Assembly: GCA_002633005.1 (NCBI GenBank)
Contig: NMRA01000779.1
Span: 75,271-125,491, forward strand
Reading direction: 5' to 3'
DNA length: 50,221 bases
Origin: Phoronis australis
Lineage: Eukaryota; Phoronida; Phoronidae
Shown: in pieces, positions 37,801 through 47,884 of the stretch
Numbering within the stretch: position 1 is the stretch's first letter
Layout of the letters: each line of letters begins with the position of its first letter
Translations under genes and position numbers: made by a program
The notes under the pieces: model-generated
Told to the model about the DNA's origin: nothing
Database searches by the model: none
The model's input: the letters and a program-made list of their open reading frames with translations, nothing else

Positions 37801-40121
37801 CGATTGAAAGTGTGGTTAATGCTAATAATCACAGATGTTTTACTTTAAGCACTTCAGAATACAAGATGAACGAAGTGGTCAAACTTTCAGAAGAAAAATG
37901 CACCTAATGACCCCATGGGTGCACCAAATGACCTGAAAATTTAGAATTCAAACTCAATCGCACTTAGTAAACAGATACGTAATTCTGAAGTCTCTAGCTC
38001 AAAATTTTAGTTTGCACTCAATGACCTTTGANNNNNNNNNNNNNNNNNNNNNNNNNNNNNNNNNNNNNNNNNNNNNNNNNNNNNNNNNNNNNNNNNNNNN
38101 NNNNNNNNNNNNNNNNNNNNNNNNNNNNNNNNNNNNNNNNNNNNNNNNNNNNNNNNNNNNNNNNNNNNNNNNNNNNNNNNNNNNNNNNNNNNNNNNNNNN
38201 NNNNNNNNNNNNNNNNNNNNNNNNNNNNNNNNNNNNNNNNNNNNNNNNNNNNNNNNNNNNNNNNNNNNNNNNNNNNNNNNNNNNNNNNNNNNNNNNNNNN
38301 NNNNNNNNNNNNNNNNNNNNNNNNNNNNNNNNNNNNNNNNNNNNNNNNNNNNNNNNNNNNNNNNNNNNNNNNNNNNNNNNNNNNNNNNNNNNNNNNNNNN
38401 NNNNNNNNNNNNNNNNGGTTTTCCGTAGATAAGCCCCCGGGCGTGTATTCGGAAAGTGAAAATTTTCAGGCATTTTAGTAACACCAATAAACGCCCGGCC
38501 GTTTATTCGGAAAAGGGGGCATGTAAACGGAAAGTAATGATTTTGGCTACGTAAATACCAGCATGATGTGCGATATGTGTTTTTGTAAGTGAAACAGCCC
38601 TTCTGGGTGGATTGGTAGTCCTTAAAAGTACTGTTGATACCTGTTAACAACGTTAATTGTGTAGCAACTTATCAATTTTTGCAATATCTGCCCAGCGGGA
38701 CAAAAATTAACGTGCATGACACTTCTAGACCTTCTTGTGGCAAAGTTGATAGCAACTAAGGACGCCTAGTAGAAACTTCGACTTGAATACTCGCACCACG
38801 TATCGTGAAAAAATAAGTTCGAGCGTGTGAAATTTCGGGGTCTAACGGAGTGCAACACACAATGCTACCAAGCTTAATTTTGACGACAGTCTTCATGCAT
38901 CTAGCTGGCCGGTTACGTCATAACCCGCAGGAGCACACAAAGACATTGACAATTTACTTTTGTCCGGCGGTCACGTTCATTCTGCGGCGGTCCCGTTTTA
39001 TGGTGGGTCTGTCCCATTTTTTGGTGCGACGGTACCATTTGATCCCGTAGATCCTGTTTAGTGGTGCTTTGGTCCGATTTGGAGGACTGACGGTCATGTT
39101 TTGGGTCCGGCGGTCATGTTGTTTCTCACCCGTGTATCAGTATTGACTTGAAAACGGCGAGAAAGAACTTACACACCCGAGAGGATATCGCAGCCCTCCA
39201 TCCTACGAGAAACTTCTCGAATTTGTATCTTCAGCCTTCTGAAAATTCCGCAAGACATCAGTATCAGAGCATTCAAATGTTAATGGGCAAATGGTCTCTA
39301 CCGTATTATTCAACCCCGGATACGCGAACACATGGGATACAACGCGGTTATCCCTTCAGCGACTCGGAGGTGGAAAGAAACTCTGAGGAGGAGCTGGATG
39401 AAAACATTGACATGGACTGAATACACGTAGATTAAGAGGTTTAATGACTGATTTTTTATTTAAAACTGTTTTTATAAATTCTATAGTAATCAATGCATAG
39501 TTCGGAAACACTTCATTCGTTTTTGTAATTGATAAATGCTCCATTAAACTGACTTTGTGACTTAAAGTTGACGCTAAGTGGGCTTTTAAAAGGAAATTTT
39601 CCAAATAAACACGCCACTATCTGGATATTTGACAAGAGAAGGTGCAACACCAAATAAACGCCCATGGGCGTATATTCGACGTAATTTTCCGATTAAACGC
39701 ACATGGGCGTTTCATCGGGTGGGCTTATCTACGAAAACCCCCGGTACGAACCCTTAAAGTACATAGCATTCGTATAAACATCACTTGAGCACGAGTTTGA
39801 AATGTCTAGTGAATTTCTACCAGAATGCATCCTTCTGATTGTCAAAAGCGCCCTCTACTTTTAGCTCACTTTCTAAAATGGAAATAGTGAAACCAATGTC
39901 GGGAACTGACTTACGTTTGAGGATAACATACCTTTGATTTTTGAACCCGATGTGTACGTGTTTTTATCGACGTAGACCTTGTACGGAGTAGTACTGGCGC
40001 TCTGGGCTTCTACTTTGTGGCCCTTGGGAAACATGGTCTCACATGCACCAGGGGGCGCCCCACCGGAGTATCCCATCACAGCAACAGCAACAGCCAAGAT
40101 AGTGACGCAATGTAAAAACAT
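34732..40121 (-). CDS. Reeler-domain protein with C-terminal hydrophobic tail (gene-level model)
   Basis: Minus-strand coding exons, in transcript order: 40121-39932, 37282-37173, 36802-36687, 35771-35717 and 34809-34732. All junctions are GT-AG and in phase, giving 182 residues: a signal peptide (MFLHCVTILAVAVAVMG), a complete Reeler domain (GAPPGACETMFP, PYKVYV, IKGFFLQGRDA, VTHS, FEWTAPA, FWV) and a last hydrophobic segment. Reeler domains occur in reelin, ferric-chelate reductase 1 and insect defence-protein-like secreted factors. Here the domain stands alone, as in the defence-protein group, but ends in a GPI-like tail. Role in immunity or matrix is inference from the family. It is convergent with the TSR gene. 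Confidence 0.88.
35717..35771 (-). CDS. Reeler gene exon 4: 55-nt exon ending the Reeler fold
   Basis: The acceptor is CTTTTGCAG|C and the donor is GAAATC|GTAAGT, phase 2 in and phase 0 out. It encodes ATLVKHKETFWVKQPSEI, the conserved YAT...FWV end of a Reeler domain. Found by phase and motif; too short for routine open-frame listing. Confidence 0.85.
35772..36686. other. Reeler intron 3, nothing certain
   Basis: A minus-strand frame around 36065-36274 (with ITS-like AKAHIISAVLEF text) is open but does not fit the phase or the Reeler fold, and ggttgccaacc inside it suggests repeat DNA. No other feature seen. Confidence 0.4.
36687..36802 (-). CDS. Reeler gene exon 3
   Basis: The acceptor is GCCTACTTTCAG|AA and the donor is TTCTA|GTAAGT (116 nt, phase 0 in, phase 2 out). 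It encodes KLSCADADDAVTHSKK and then LTFEWTAPANKSGEVKF. The C...D-A-V-T-H-S and F-x-W-x-A-P motifs are hallmarks of the Reeler domain. The codon split TA|C restores tyrosine with exon 4. Confidence 0.92.
36949..36991. repeat. Two-copy 21-bp direct repeat
   Basis: AAGTGATGACATAATGCGCAC is followed directly by AAGTGATGACGTAATGCGCAC in Reeler intron 2. The second copy contains TGACGTAA, a CRE-like word, which may be chance. Confidence 0.6.
37173..37282 (-). CDS. Reeler gene exon 2
   Basis: The acceptor is GTATTTTTCAG|TC and the donor is ACCAAG|GTAAAA (110 nt, phase 1 in, phase 0 out). It encodes TLSGKENIKGFFLQGRDAKN and then DSVIIGSFATNEPDTK, the central strands of the Reeler domain (F-K-G-F-L-L-Q-A-R equivalent). 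The open frame extends upstream of the acceptor by chance. Confidence 0.93.
37283..38031. other. Reeler intron 1, right part before the gap
   Basis: AT-rich intron DNA with no recognised exon; it leads into the assembly gap. Confidence 0.4.
38032..38416. other. Assembly gap (385 Ns)
   Basis: A run of N in Reeler intron 1. Any open frame drawn through it is meaningless. The left end of the transposon at 38417-39745 is probably inside it. Confidence 0.99.
38417..39745. mobile_element. DNA transposon with palindromic subterminal repeats
   Basis: GGTTTTCCGTAGATAAGCCC at 38417 is mirrored by GGGCTTATCTACGAAAACCC at about 39722-39741. Inside each end are two copies of an ATAAACGCCC-GGGCGTTTATTCGG-like palindromic word. 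It lies in Reeler intron 1. The left terminus is lost in the gap. Confidence 0.65.
39148..39420 (+). pseudogene. Possible C-terminal fragment of a transposon-encoded protein
   Basis: A 90-codon frame inside the transposon ends in a strongly acidic tail (SDSEVERNSEEELDENIDMD) and a stop. It has no catalytic motif. Such tails occur at the ends of some transposases, but I cannot assign a family. It could equally be chance. Confidence 0.3.
39932..40121 (-). CDS. Reeler gene exon 1 (coding): signal peptide and start of Reeler domain
   Basis: ATG at 40121 starts MFLHCVTILAVAVAVMG, a clear signal peptide, then YSGGAPPGACETMFPKGH, and later PYKVYV, with donor AAAG|GTATGT in phase 1. G-A-P-x-x-A-C-x-x-M-x-P is the Reeler start signature. 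A second ATG at 40157 is in frame but lies beyond a good acceptor (TGTCTGTATTTTCAG at 40142), so a leader intron probably ends there and 40121 is the start. Confidence 0.92.
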
Positions 40122-40141
40122 TTTGTAGATTATAGCGGAAG

Positions 40142-40156
40142 CTGAAAATACAGACA
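40142..40156 (-). promoter_or_regulatory. Likely 3-prime splice site of a 5-prime leader intron
   Basis: On the minus strand TGTCTGTATTTTCAG ends 20 bases before the Reeler start codon. A first non-coding exon would lie at higher coordinates; I cannot locate it. Confidence 0.55.
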
Positions 40157-40995
40157 ATGTAGTGTGATTTGTATAATGAAACTAGACCCCACAATCAATT
40201 CACGTCTCTGTGACTGAAGTGTGACTCCAGGCCAACGAGTTGTCGTGTAGGCCTACGTCAACAGAGGTAACACGCTGATTAAAGGTATCCACGTACTTCG
40301 AATAATTTAGCTGTTGAACGTGTCGCGAACAACTGTTTTAAACATGTTCATTATTCTGTTAAAAGGTTAATTTCGAGAAATAATGGATTTTAGGCGCTAA
40401 TGTTTCTCTAGTAAAATTGCGTTATTCAAAAAGTGTCACATTTAAAGGAATTGAATGTCACTTTTTGCACAAATCCAGGGACGCTGGCTGCAGGCACAAA
40501 AACACAGAAGTATTTATCCAAGTTTCAAAATTATCTAACACAAATATTAGCGTTTGTGTCAAAGGATGGCAGCAAGATATTTGGGTGTACCACAGTCATA
40601 AAACAACTGACCGACGTTTGGTTTTGTCGAACACCCGCTGAGGTAACAAGGCGAGAAAGCAGCACGAAACTGTTGCTCCAATTTTCAACAAGAAAATTTT
40701 CGATAGCTTTTTTTACTGAACTACGTCGCCATTGATATCACCGATCCCTTACCAGCGCGAGTTGATTTGATTTGTTATCTACTGGCGTTGATAAAGCAAA
40801 GCGTTGTCTCCATATTTTGGCTGAAGCTTAAAATTTTTGATCGCGGCCACGGCTAGAGTATTGGCAGCACATTTGAAAGAGATGTATAGTGCCTTTGATG
40901 AATGTGTTTCCTTCGATTTTCCACATACAATGGATCTGTTACTCCATAACGCCTAATCCCATTTTGCTGTACACAAGGTTAATTTAGTATGAAGC
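40157..40995. other. Upstream flank of the Reeler gene, nothing recognised
   Basis: Probable leader intron and promoter area. Two overlapping plus-strand frames near 40417-40735 have no supporting signal. Confidence 0.4.
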
Positions 40996-41084
40996 GAAGA
41001 AATGCGCTTAATCAACTCGCAGTTTTGATTAAGCAACGCGTAATTTTAGTTCTTGAACGTCCCGTTCTGCTCTTAATGAACGCG

Positions 41085-41210
41085 CACTTTTGTTTTATCG
41101 ACACGTAGTTTTGTTTTATCAACGCGTAGTTTTGTTTAATCAACGCCTAGTTTTGTTTTATCAACGCGTAGTTTTGTGCAACGCGTAGTTTTACTTAATC
41201 AACGTTACTG
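41085..41210. repeat. 21-bp minisatellite in the element's left end
   Basis: About five to six units of TTTTGTTTTATCAACGCGTAG. The unit is the same word that makes up the inverted ends, so the array is an expanded subterminal repeat. Confidence 0.8.
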
Positions 41211-41692
41211 ATACCTAGAACTGGAAAAGCGTGAAGGAAAGCACAAAGATAAGATGCGTAAATTCTGTCAAAGCAGGCCACTCTGATGTTGTGACGTATG
41301 AAGCTCCAAAAAGTGAGACGGTCCCGCTTAAAGCATGTAGGCATGTCGAGTGTTCATCCCACGTGACACACTTTCAAAACAAGTACTGTAAATACAAAGC
41401 TTATGTGTTAGCGAATTAATTAATTTGACAAAAATACTTGAGTTTCTCATGTAAAAATTTGCGCAGGTACAGATAGTTTGGCACCTTTTTGTTTGCGGGC
41501 TTCTTTCTGATGTCAGCGCCAGTTGCCAACAATTCAAATTGAACAATTATGTTACGGTAACAGTGAAGACGAGGTCTGCTGCCGATAGTTTAATCGTGGC
41601 AGATGTTAGGGAATGGGAGCCAGACGCGTAATGGTTGAAAATAAAATTTTTGAATATTAAAACACAGAAAATGTAATTTAACATGCGAATTT

Positions 41693-41916
41693 CATGCGCG
41701 CACCTAGCCTCCAACATTAGGGGGCTCGAATTCCTGATGTTGTGGACCTTTTGGTAAAAAGAGCGGGCGGACTAAAAAAAAAAAGAAAATAAACGGGGGC
41801 ACCACTGTGAATTGCGTGTTAGTGCTTGTTTAGTGGACTTTTGTCTCATTTTCTCGGACTTTTTGTTTCTCAGAGGCGGACCTTTTTGCCCACTTCACCA
41901 AATGGGAGCGCGCATG
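41693..41916 (+). mobile_element. CATGCGCGC MITE, copy 2 (nested)
   Basis: A 224-bp element with perfect 9-bp inverted ends CATGCGCGC...GCGCGCATG and a 5-bp duplication AATTT (41688-41692 and 41917-41921). Same family and orientation as 29942-30191. It is inserted within the 1.6-kb element, so it is younger than that element. Confidence 0.82.
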
Positions 41917-42604
41917 AATTTGAATTACAAAGAATTTAGGTAAAGGGGATCTCTGTAGAAAGGTATGACTTTTTGTCTGCAGATTATGTGATAATAAACC
42001 ATTTGGCTACGATTCCAGTGGGGTGTGAATGTTCTATAACTTTTGTGCATTCGCAATAGGTGGCGAAAATGTATTTGGAACATAATTAGTGCGCAAGCGC
42101 TCGCTTTTTTCAACAATCAACTTAATTTCGGTCTCAAGTTAAGGACCGTAGATGAAAATCTCACTTTGTGTTCATGAAACGGTCTTGCCTGAAATTTCGT
42201 CTTCGGTCTGAACTTAGTTGTGACTCCAAATAGCGAGATCAAATGGCTATTCAAATAATTAGGGGGATCCCCAAGCAAAATCGAACTTAATTGAACATGT
42301 AGTTTAAAACATACATGTACCTGTTCCTAACCAAGTGAGTGGCGCCATCACTTACATGGTCTCTTGATAAGAATCTAAAACATTCTTCAAAAGTTGCTTT
42401 TCATCCATGTATCTCGAAAGTCTTCCGCCATTTTGAGATTTGAGAGCACGTGGGTAACTGGGCTATATGAACTGACTAGAAGTAGGCCTAGGTGTTGATT
42501 AAGCAAATATACTCGCAGAATAAGAGCAAAACGATGATAGTTTATGAACTAAAACTATAGCGTTGATTAAGCAAAGCTACGTGTTGATTAAGCACATTTC
42601 AACG

Positions 42605-44491
42605 CACAGAAAGGTTTAAGAAGCCTTCAGCGCTTCATAAATTAACCTATGACAATCGTAACACCGGTTACAAGTGAAATCTCAAATGAGTTTCACCGCA
42701 TATTTTCGTGACGCTTCAATTACATTAGGACAAGCCAGACATAAGCACGTGCACCTTTCTTTCATGGCTGATTTTCTTCATATTGTGCGCGAACTCGAGG
42801 TTAGCCTCCCGGTGTGCTCGCGGATCGTTACGACTGCCTTGACCTACACGACCCCTTGGCTCATGTTTCATACAAACCATTATGGAAATAAGATGGTAAA
42901 AGTTCACTTACCACGAACTTATATTGGTGGTTGTTGACTCAGGTTTCCACCCTCATCAAGTTGAGAGTTTTTTTTAAACGAACGCGCGCTTTACTACATT
43001 TTTTGTTCTCGTCGCGAACTAAGAAAACCCTACTTCATCGCTTTATGGAAATAATTGACGAACAACAAAAAATCTAGAGCAGGCAAGCAAATAGCCAATT
43101 AATGAGGGCTTGTACTATTACATCAAGAAACGTACCGAACACCGTCGAGCCGTGGTGCCACAACCCCCCCCNGGACACAACTCCCCCTCTTAAACAACTC
43201 TTAAACGGTATCTCTCTGGGCCTACTGTACTAGTGCCATGTAACGAACTTTTAGGCGGATTGGCTTGCGTGGCCGCGATAATGACCTTTTAATTCAAACA
43301 TTTACGAATAATACCCGCACACAATGGCATCCTATTCAGACCCCTAACTAGTTCACGATGCCCATGAAAACCGAAATCTCCGGCCCCACACTATGCTGTG
43401 GGCCGCAGGTTTCTCAGTCTATGACACGTAGTCAAGAAGGGTACAAAAAGCTATAGACGTGGAGTAGGTTATCGTGATTCAAACAATAACAGGACAGACT
43501 GGCATTGTCAGCGGGAGTGACTCAGCATAAGACTGGTAGTAGGCCAATTTAGTGCAAGTCCTCATGGCCAGTATTCAATCTCGGCATGAGCACGTACATG
43601 TACGACTGGCCCACTACGCTGACTACGCAACGTTGCATGGATGGGCTTTACACACAGTGCACGGAATTAACAGTTGCATCCTGTAGACATGTCCAGTATA
43701 GTGTTCAGTGTTCCTGGCATCAATTCCCTTAGTTTCACTGCAGATTGGGGTGCCGGAACTACTTTCTCATACTGCGAGCGATAAGATTCGCTGTCGCTAA
43801 TTTGGTTTAAATTCCTAGATTGAAAAAATGCGATTTCTGCTTGACCTAATAACTAACCACTGCGTGTCCCAAGTTGGTCAACCGGCCGGTCCGGTCTGTC
43901 CGGGGTTACGTAGGGTTACATGTCTACCTGCATTCCATGCACTGTTGCCCGATGGTCCTGTTGTTGGACAGATAGGAAAGGGTTATGTCGCTGCGTAAGA
44001 CAACTTAATGTATACTTTCATGTACACCCGATCGACAACGTGACATACTTACACGTACAGTCGATGCAGTTGCTGTTGTTGATCTGAAAGGTAACGCCCG
44101 ATTACATAAGCTCCAGTCACCGACCTCTGAACTGCGACCTTCAGTGTTTGTCAGCAAATAAAACGGTATTCAGTAATGTCACGTGATAGCCTAGATACAA
44201 CGTCATGACCATTCGGGAAAACCGCGGGTATTTTGGAATACGGTAAGTATTAGTTACGCAACTGTCATGCTTGCCGAACGCCTCGTACACCAATCAACTC
44301 CATGACCAGCTCAACTCGGTCGGATACCGCTGCCGCCGATATCTTCTTTAATAGCAGCATTTCCGAGTCCCCGTATATGTTGAACTCTTAATCGAAGCGC
44401 TAAATGCTTCCGATGACGTACTTATAGGGTCTGACTGAACTCGACTGCCATGCAGTGGTCTGATAAGCCAACAACCCGTGACTAAACTAAC
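42605..44491. other. No gene recognised
   Basis: No supported exon. Contains one N beside a C homopolymer (43172). Short frames, such as 42674-42937, show no motif. Confidence 0.4.
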
Positions 44492-44649
44492 GGGCAGAAG
44501 CGGGTCCAGGATTCTGAATTGGGGGGCAGGGTAGAGTATTACAGTCTGGATTTTGCCCGTCAGACATTCACAGGCCCTCGAAGAGCCAATGGAAGAAATT
44601 TAGGTGGGCCATGGCCCCCTTGCTACCGACCCCCCAATCTGCCACTGCA
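44492..44649. mobile_element. Possible hAT-type MITE scrap
   Basis: CAGAAGCGGGTCCAGGATTC at the left and the complement of GCAGTGGCAGATTGGGGGG at the right resemble diverged CAGTGGCGGATCCAGG ends common in animal hAT MITEs. No target duplication is visible. Confidence 0.35.
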
Positions 44650-44997
44650 ATATGCAATAAACCTACATACGTGATTCGCCATGCAGTTTCGATTTTCTCG
44701 GTAATGGAAATAGAGCCCTAGTCACGGCTCGAGCTGGACCTGTATAGTTACCGAATAGCATTTGCGCGCAAGTGGACGAGAAAGCGGACGTGTGGCGGCT
44801 ACTGAAGAGTATGCGGCGAACTTCTCGAGCGCCGGTTCATCACCGAAATTATGGCTTGATTGGGCGCCGTCACGGATTGACTCGAAGTAAACTAGTCGCT
44901 ATGGGCATTGCAGTGAGTTGCTGGATGAGATTGCTGTCGCAAATCACTGAACACGCCTCGATGGGCGGCGCACTCGGTGAGCGACGTACTGAAATGG

Positions 44998-45115
44998 GGG
45001 GCTAAAGCCCTGGCCTTCAGCCCCCCTGTGGTGCACTGCCTATAGACAAAGTGCGGCGTAGCTTTGAAAAAAGTGGGGCTATAGTCCCCTAAGCCCCCTG
45101 GTGGCCGCCCATGGT
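44998..45115 (-). mobile_element. Dispersed repeat, reverse copy (CATGGGCGGC family)
   Basis: Read in reverse, ACCATGGGCGGCCACCAGGG is followed by a G-rich stretch with CTATAGCCCCACTTT and CTACGCCG. The same sequence order is found forward at 45690-45770. Confidence 0.55.
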
Positions 45116-45569
45116 TTAGCGTATGAGTTTTAAAGAAAAAAAACGAACAATAATTTAAGTAAGGCAAATGATACTGAAAAATAAACAGTACCCGCCTTTG
45201 AAGTTTTAAAATCGATTTGAGAATGTTTTCTTCAGCCGTCACTTGTTACGAGCACTAATCTGTGAATGGATTATGATTGGTTAGACTGGCACAGCGGGCT
45301 CGTTTTTGTTGGGGAAACAAAACCCCAGTGTTCTTACCGGGTAGGATCGAGTATCATAATTATGCTAATGAACACACCTTTGGAACAGGCCTTGCTAAGA
45401 AGAATTAGTAAAACTGGACCTGTCACGGGCCCATCTATATAGTATTTGTTACTAATCAACATTACATTAATTACCATCGGAACCATCACCGACTGCATGA
45501 AAAACCCTTCAGTGGGATACTTAGGCCAACCCTAAACTTAGTTATTGCCTGCTCATGATTACTATTACC

Positions 45570-45603
45570 AGGAAGAGATAACCAGTCCTGGTTATCTCTT
45601 CCT
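45570..45603. repeat. Perfect 16-bp inverted repeat (hairpin)
   Basis: AGGAAGAGATAACCAG, then TC, then CTGGTTATCTCTTCCT. It is flanked by direct repeats ATTACTATT. No U-tract follows and this is a eukaryote, so it is not a bacterial-type terminator. Confidence 0.85.
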
Positions 45604-45689
45604 CCTATTACTATTGCCTGCCTAGCTGGAAGTCAGACCGGTTCATATTGGACAATCATTCAATCCCACGAGGGTTCTATACGTATAGT

Positions 45690-45835
45690 TTAAACATGGG
45701 CGGCTCACCATAGGGGGCTGGAGGGATATAGCCCCCACTTTCTGAGGGCGCTACGCCGTACATCGATCAGTCTAGGCCTATATAACCCGTGAATCACGCA
45801 TGGGGGGGGGGGGGCNTGAAATGACAACCGCGAAC
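45690..45835 (+). mobile_element. Dispersed repeat, forward copy (CATGGGCGGC family)
   Basis: ACATGGGCGGCTCACCATAG, then a G-rich stretch, TATAGCCCCCACTTTCTG and GCGCTACGCCG, matching the reverse copy at 44998-45115. It ends near a G homopolymer with an N at 45817. Confidence 0.55.
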
Positions 45836-46734
45836 TGAAGTTTTTAATCATCAAGTCGATGTCTTGGCTGCGGTGATCACATATACAGACGCATCCTGTG
45901 TACAAAACTGGAGTCTCTCGATGTCGGGGGCCACAACGGACTGTTCATGATTGAACTATGGATACTGTATGACAAAGACATGCGTCAGCCGGCACTTTGT
46001 ATGGAATACATTATAGGCGACATCTTGAAACACAAGTCACCTTCAGACGGCTAGGTTATGCAAGGTTCAGTGTCCGGCTGAAATGGGTCACACCAGGACA
46101 TGTTTTAATTAAAATTACACTATGTTGGGCAGCTAATGCTTTTGTTTGTGAGCCACATGTGTTTAAATTGGACAGTCTATTGGACGACTCGGATTAGTGT
46201 AGTAGCACAATTATGATGTAATGTTAATTTCTACTTATGGTTCAATTTTGATGCTTTACAAACGAATTATCAATATTTTGTTCACAAAAAGAACAAACTT
46301 TGATAAACCCAACGGACACTGAAGACATAGAATAGGCAGAAATAATGCTTCAGTGAAGCCATGCAGGTTAGGTCAATTTGTTACAGCTATAGACGACCAA
46401 ACCTCGCCAAACCCCGCTCAAAATGATGCTCTTTACGTTAAAAAATCTCGTAAGGTCGGAGATGTGCCAAAGATAAAGAAACCTGAGTGGCTACGTCTAC
46501 TCACTGCATGGTTGAGTTTTCAAATTTGAAATATTCCCCTCTCTCAGTGACGAGTGACCCGCCGCCGTCGCAATCCGCAAACGAGGCGGAACGGAAAGTA
46601 GCACTAGACGCCACATTTTTACTCAATCAGGGCGAGATGTGCAATCAGGTACCATCATTGGTGACATTTCTGTGAAACCGCGCAGTTAGGCCTATCCTTT
46701 ACAGTACTTTGTTCAGCCCCGCCACGTGACTCAC
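45836..46734. other. No gene recognised
   Basis: Several 60-codon frames without motifs. If the CARD-like exon is real, this is its downstream intron; I found no following exon in phase. Confidence 0.35.
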
Positions 46735-46927
46735 TGAGCTTGATGAATTCATGTGTGTTGGCAAAGTCTAACATCCTGACCCGAAATAAAAACGACGACC
46801 TCTTGTGGACAGTGTACTCGTCATATATATGCGAATCCAGCAGTTTCAACACACTGATCACCTCGCAACATTTACTCCTGAACGACTGTACAACCCGGCG
46901 ATGAGCTCGTAGTGAGTGCAGATCCAA
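46735..46927 (-). CDS. Candidate CARD-like (death-fold) exon
   Basis: On the minus strand the frame reads LDLHSLRAHRRVVQSF, then CCEVISVLKLLDSHIYDEY and, later, RVRMLDFANTHEFIKL, ending at CTCA|GTGAGT in phase 1. The order (L-R-x-x-R helix, hydrophobic helix, x-I-x-D-E-Y, then R-x-x-x-L-L-D-F) follows the pattern of caspase-recruitment domains in apoptosis and innate immunity. The proposed acceptor (GTGTGGGAG) has a poor pyrimidine tract and no ATG opens the frame, so this is a tentative internal exon. Confidence 0.38.
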
Positions 46928-47456
46928 CTCCCACACAAATCACTAGTTTCCATGAACACAAGTGATTACACCCTAATCATTTTTTCTTAAAAAGCATGGG
47001 CACAACAAAAAATGACTCTCACCCAGGTTACCATGTCTGGAGAATTGTGCGTCTGTAACAGGGTGCAGACAATGCCACACCCCGGTGACAAAGCGTTTCA
47101 CAGAACGCCGGCAGGTCTACAGTGCATGGCTAGAGACCCACATTCTATCACACCGAAACAACACATCTTTTGATTTAGACCCACTTATGAAGTTCGGGTC
47201 TCGAGCTGTTCTATAGTCAAAGTCAACGCCTCGAAGGTACTGTCATTTGGTTATTACACGAGCCCCAGCTCTACTACATTTATATACTCGACTGAGCCCC
47301 ACAGGCTCTACTACATGTTTACTCGAGCCCCACAGGCAGTATGACGGCTTGCCACAAGGACGGAGTCATGAAAGGCGCCAAGCATATAGCCTCGTAGAAT
47401 AACAAGCCCAAACATCCCTCGTCACCACTGCTGTGAACAAGGTGTCCGTCACTCAC
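46928..47456. other. Putative intron, nothing recognised
   Basis: DNA between the candidate first exon and the CARD-like exon. It includes short duplicated phrases such as CGAGCCCCACAGGC and CTCTACTACAT near 47265-47335. Confidence 0.3.
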
Positions 47457-47495
47457 ACTACTGTCACTGTGATACGGGTCACCGACTCCAGCCAT
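47457..47495 (-). CDS. Candidate first exon of a minus-strand gene
   Basis: A strong Kozak context (GAAAATGG) starts MAGVGDPYHSDSS, followed directly by the donor GTGAGT in phase 0. This matches the phase 0 entry of the CARD-like exon at 46927. The frame also stays open past the donor for about 50 codons, so the exon could be longer. Support is start context plus one donor only. Confidence 0.33.
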
Positions 47496-47884
47496 TTTCA
47501 GCTTACAACACACTAAACAATNTTTAGTTATATCTTTCGATTGAGAGAGCTCAATTTGTGATCTAAGCAGGTGAAAGTAAAGGAAATAGTGACTTCTCAT
47601 TTGAATAATGAACAGTTTGGCCAAATTATATTCTGCTAACTGGTTTAATACAATACTTCGCTTCTTGCGTGCTGCGCGGATTTTAAAGACACGCCATCTG
47701 GCGACAATCTTGCTTATTTCCCCTAATAAGGAAAGACTCATGAAAACTTGCTCACCTACGAGCGCTAGATACCTGTTGATACATGTACAAATACCAGTAG
47801 AGGAAATTCTACAAGATATTTGTCAAAAAGAAAACAAGAGCAACGCGCAGCGTTGAAATGCACCCACGAATGCATCGCAAATGG

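Larger units (their letters stand above)
40998..42604. mobile_element. 1.6-kb element with long repetitive inverted ends
   Basis: The left end (GAAATGCGCTTAATCAAC, then cgcagttttgattaagcaac...ctgctcttaat) is mirrored by the right end read in reverse (GAAATGTGCTTAATCAAC, then acgtagctttgcttaatcaac...ttgctcttatt). The left end also contains the 21-bp array. The middle holds the nested MITE at 41693-41916. No transposase seen, so it is non-autonomous. Confidence 0.62.

Noticed and set aside
37999-38650. Open frames across 38032-38416
   Set aside because: They run through assembly Ns and have no evidential value.
40417-40735. Two overlapping plus-strand frames upstream of the Reeler gene
   Set aside because: No motif, no splice-site pair, and frames of this size are expected by chance in AT-rich DNA.
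45570-45603. Rho-independent terminator
   Set aside because: Eukaryotic context and no T-run after the stem.
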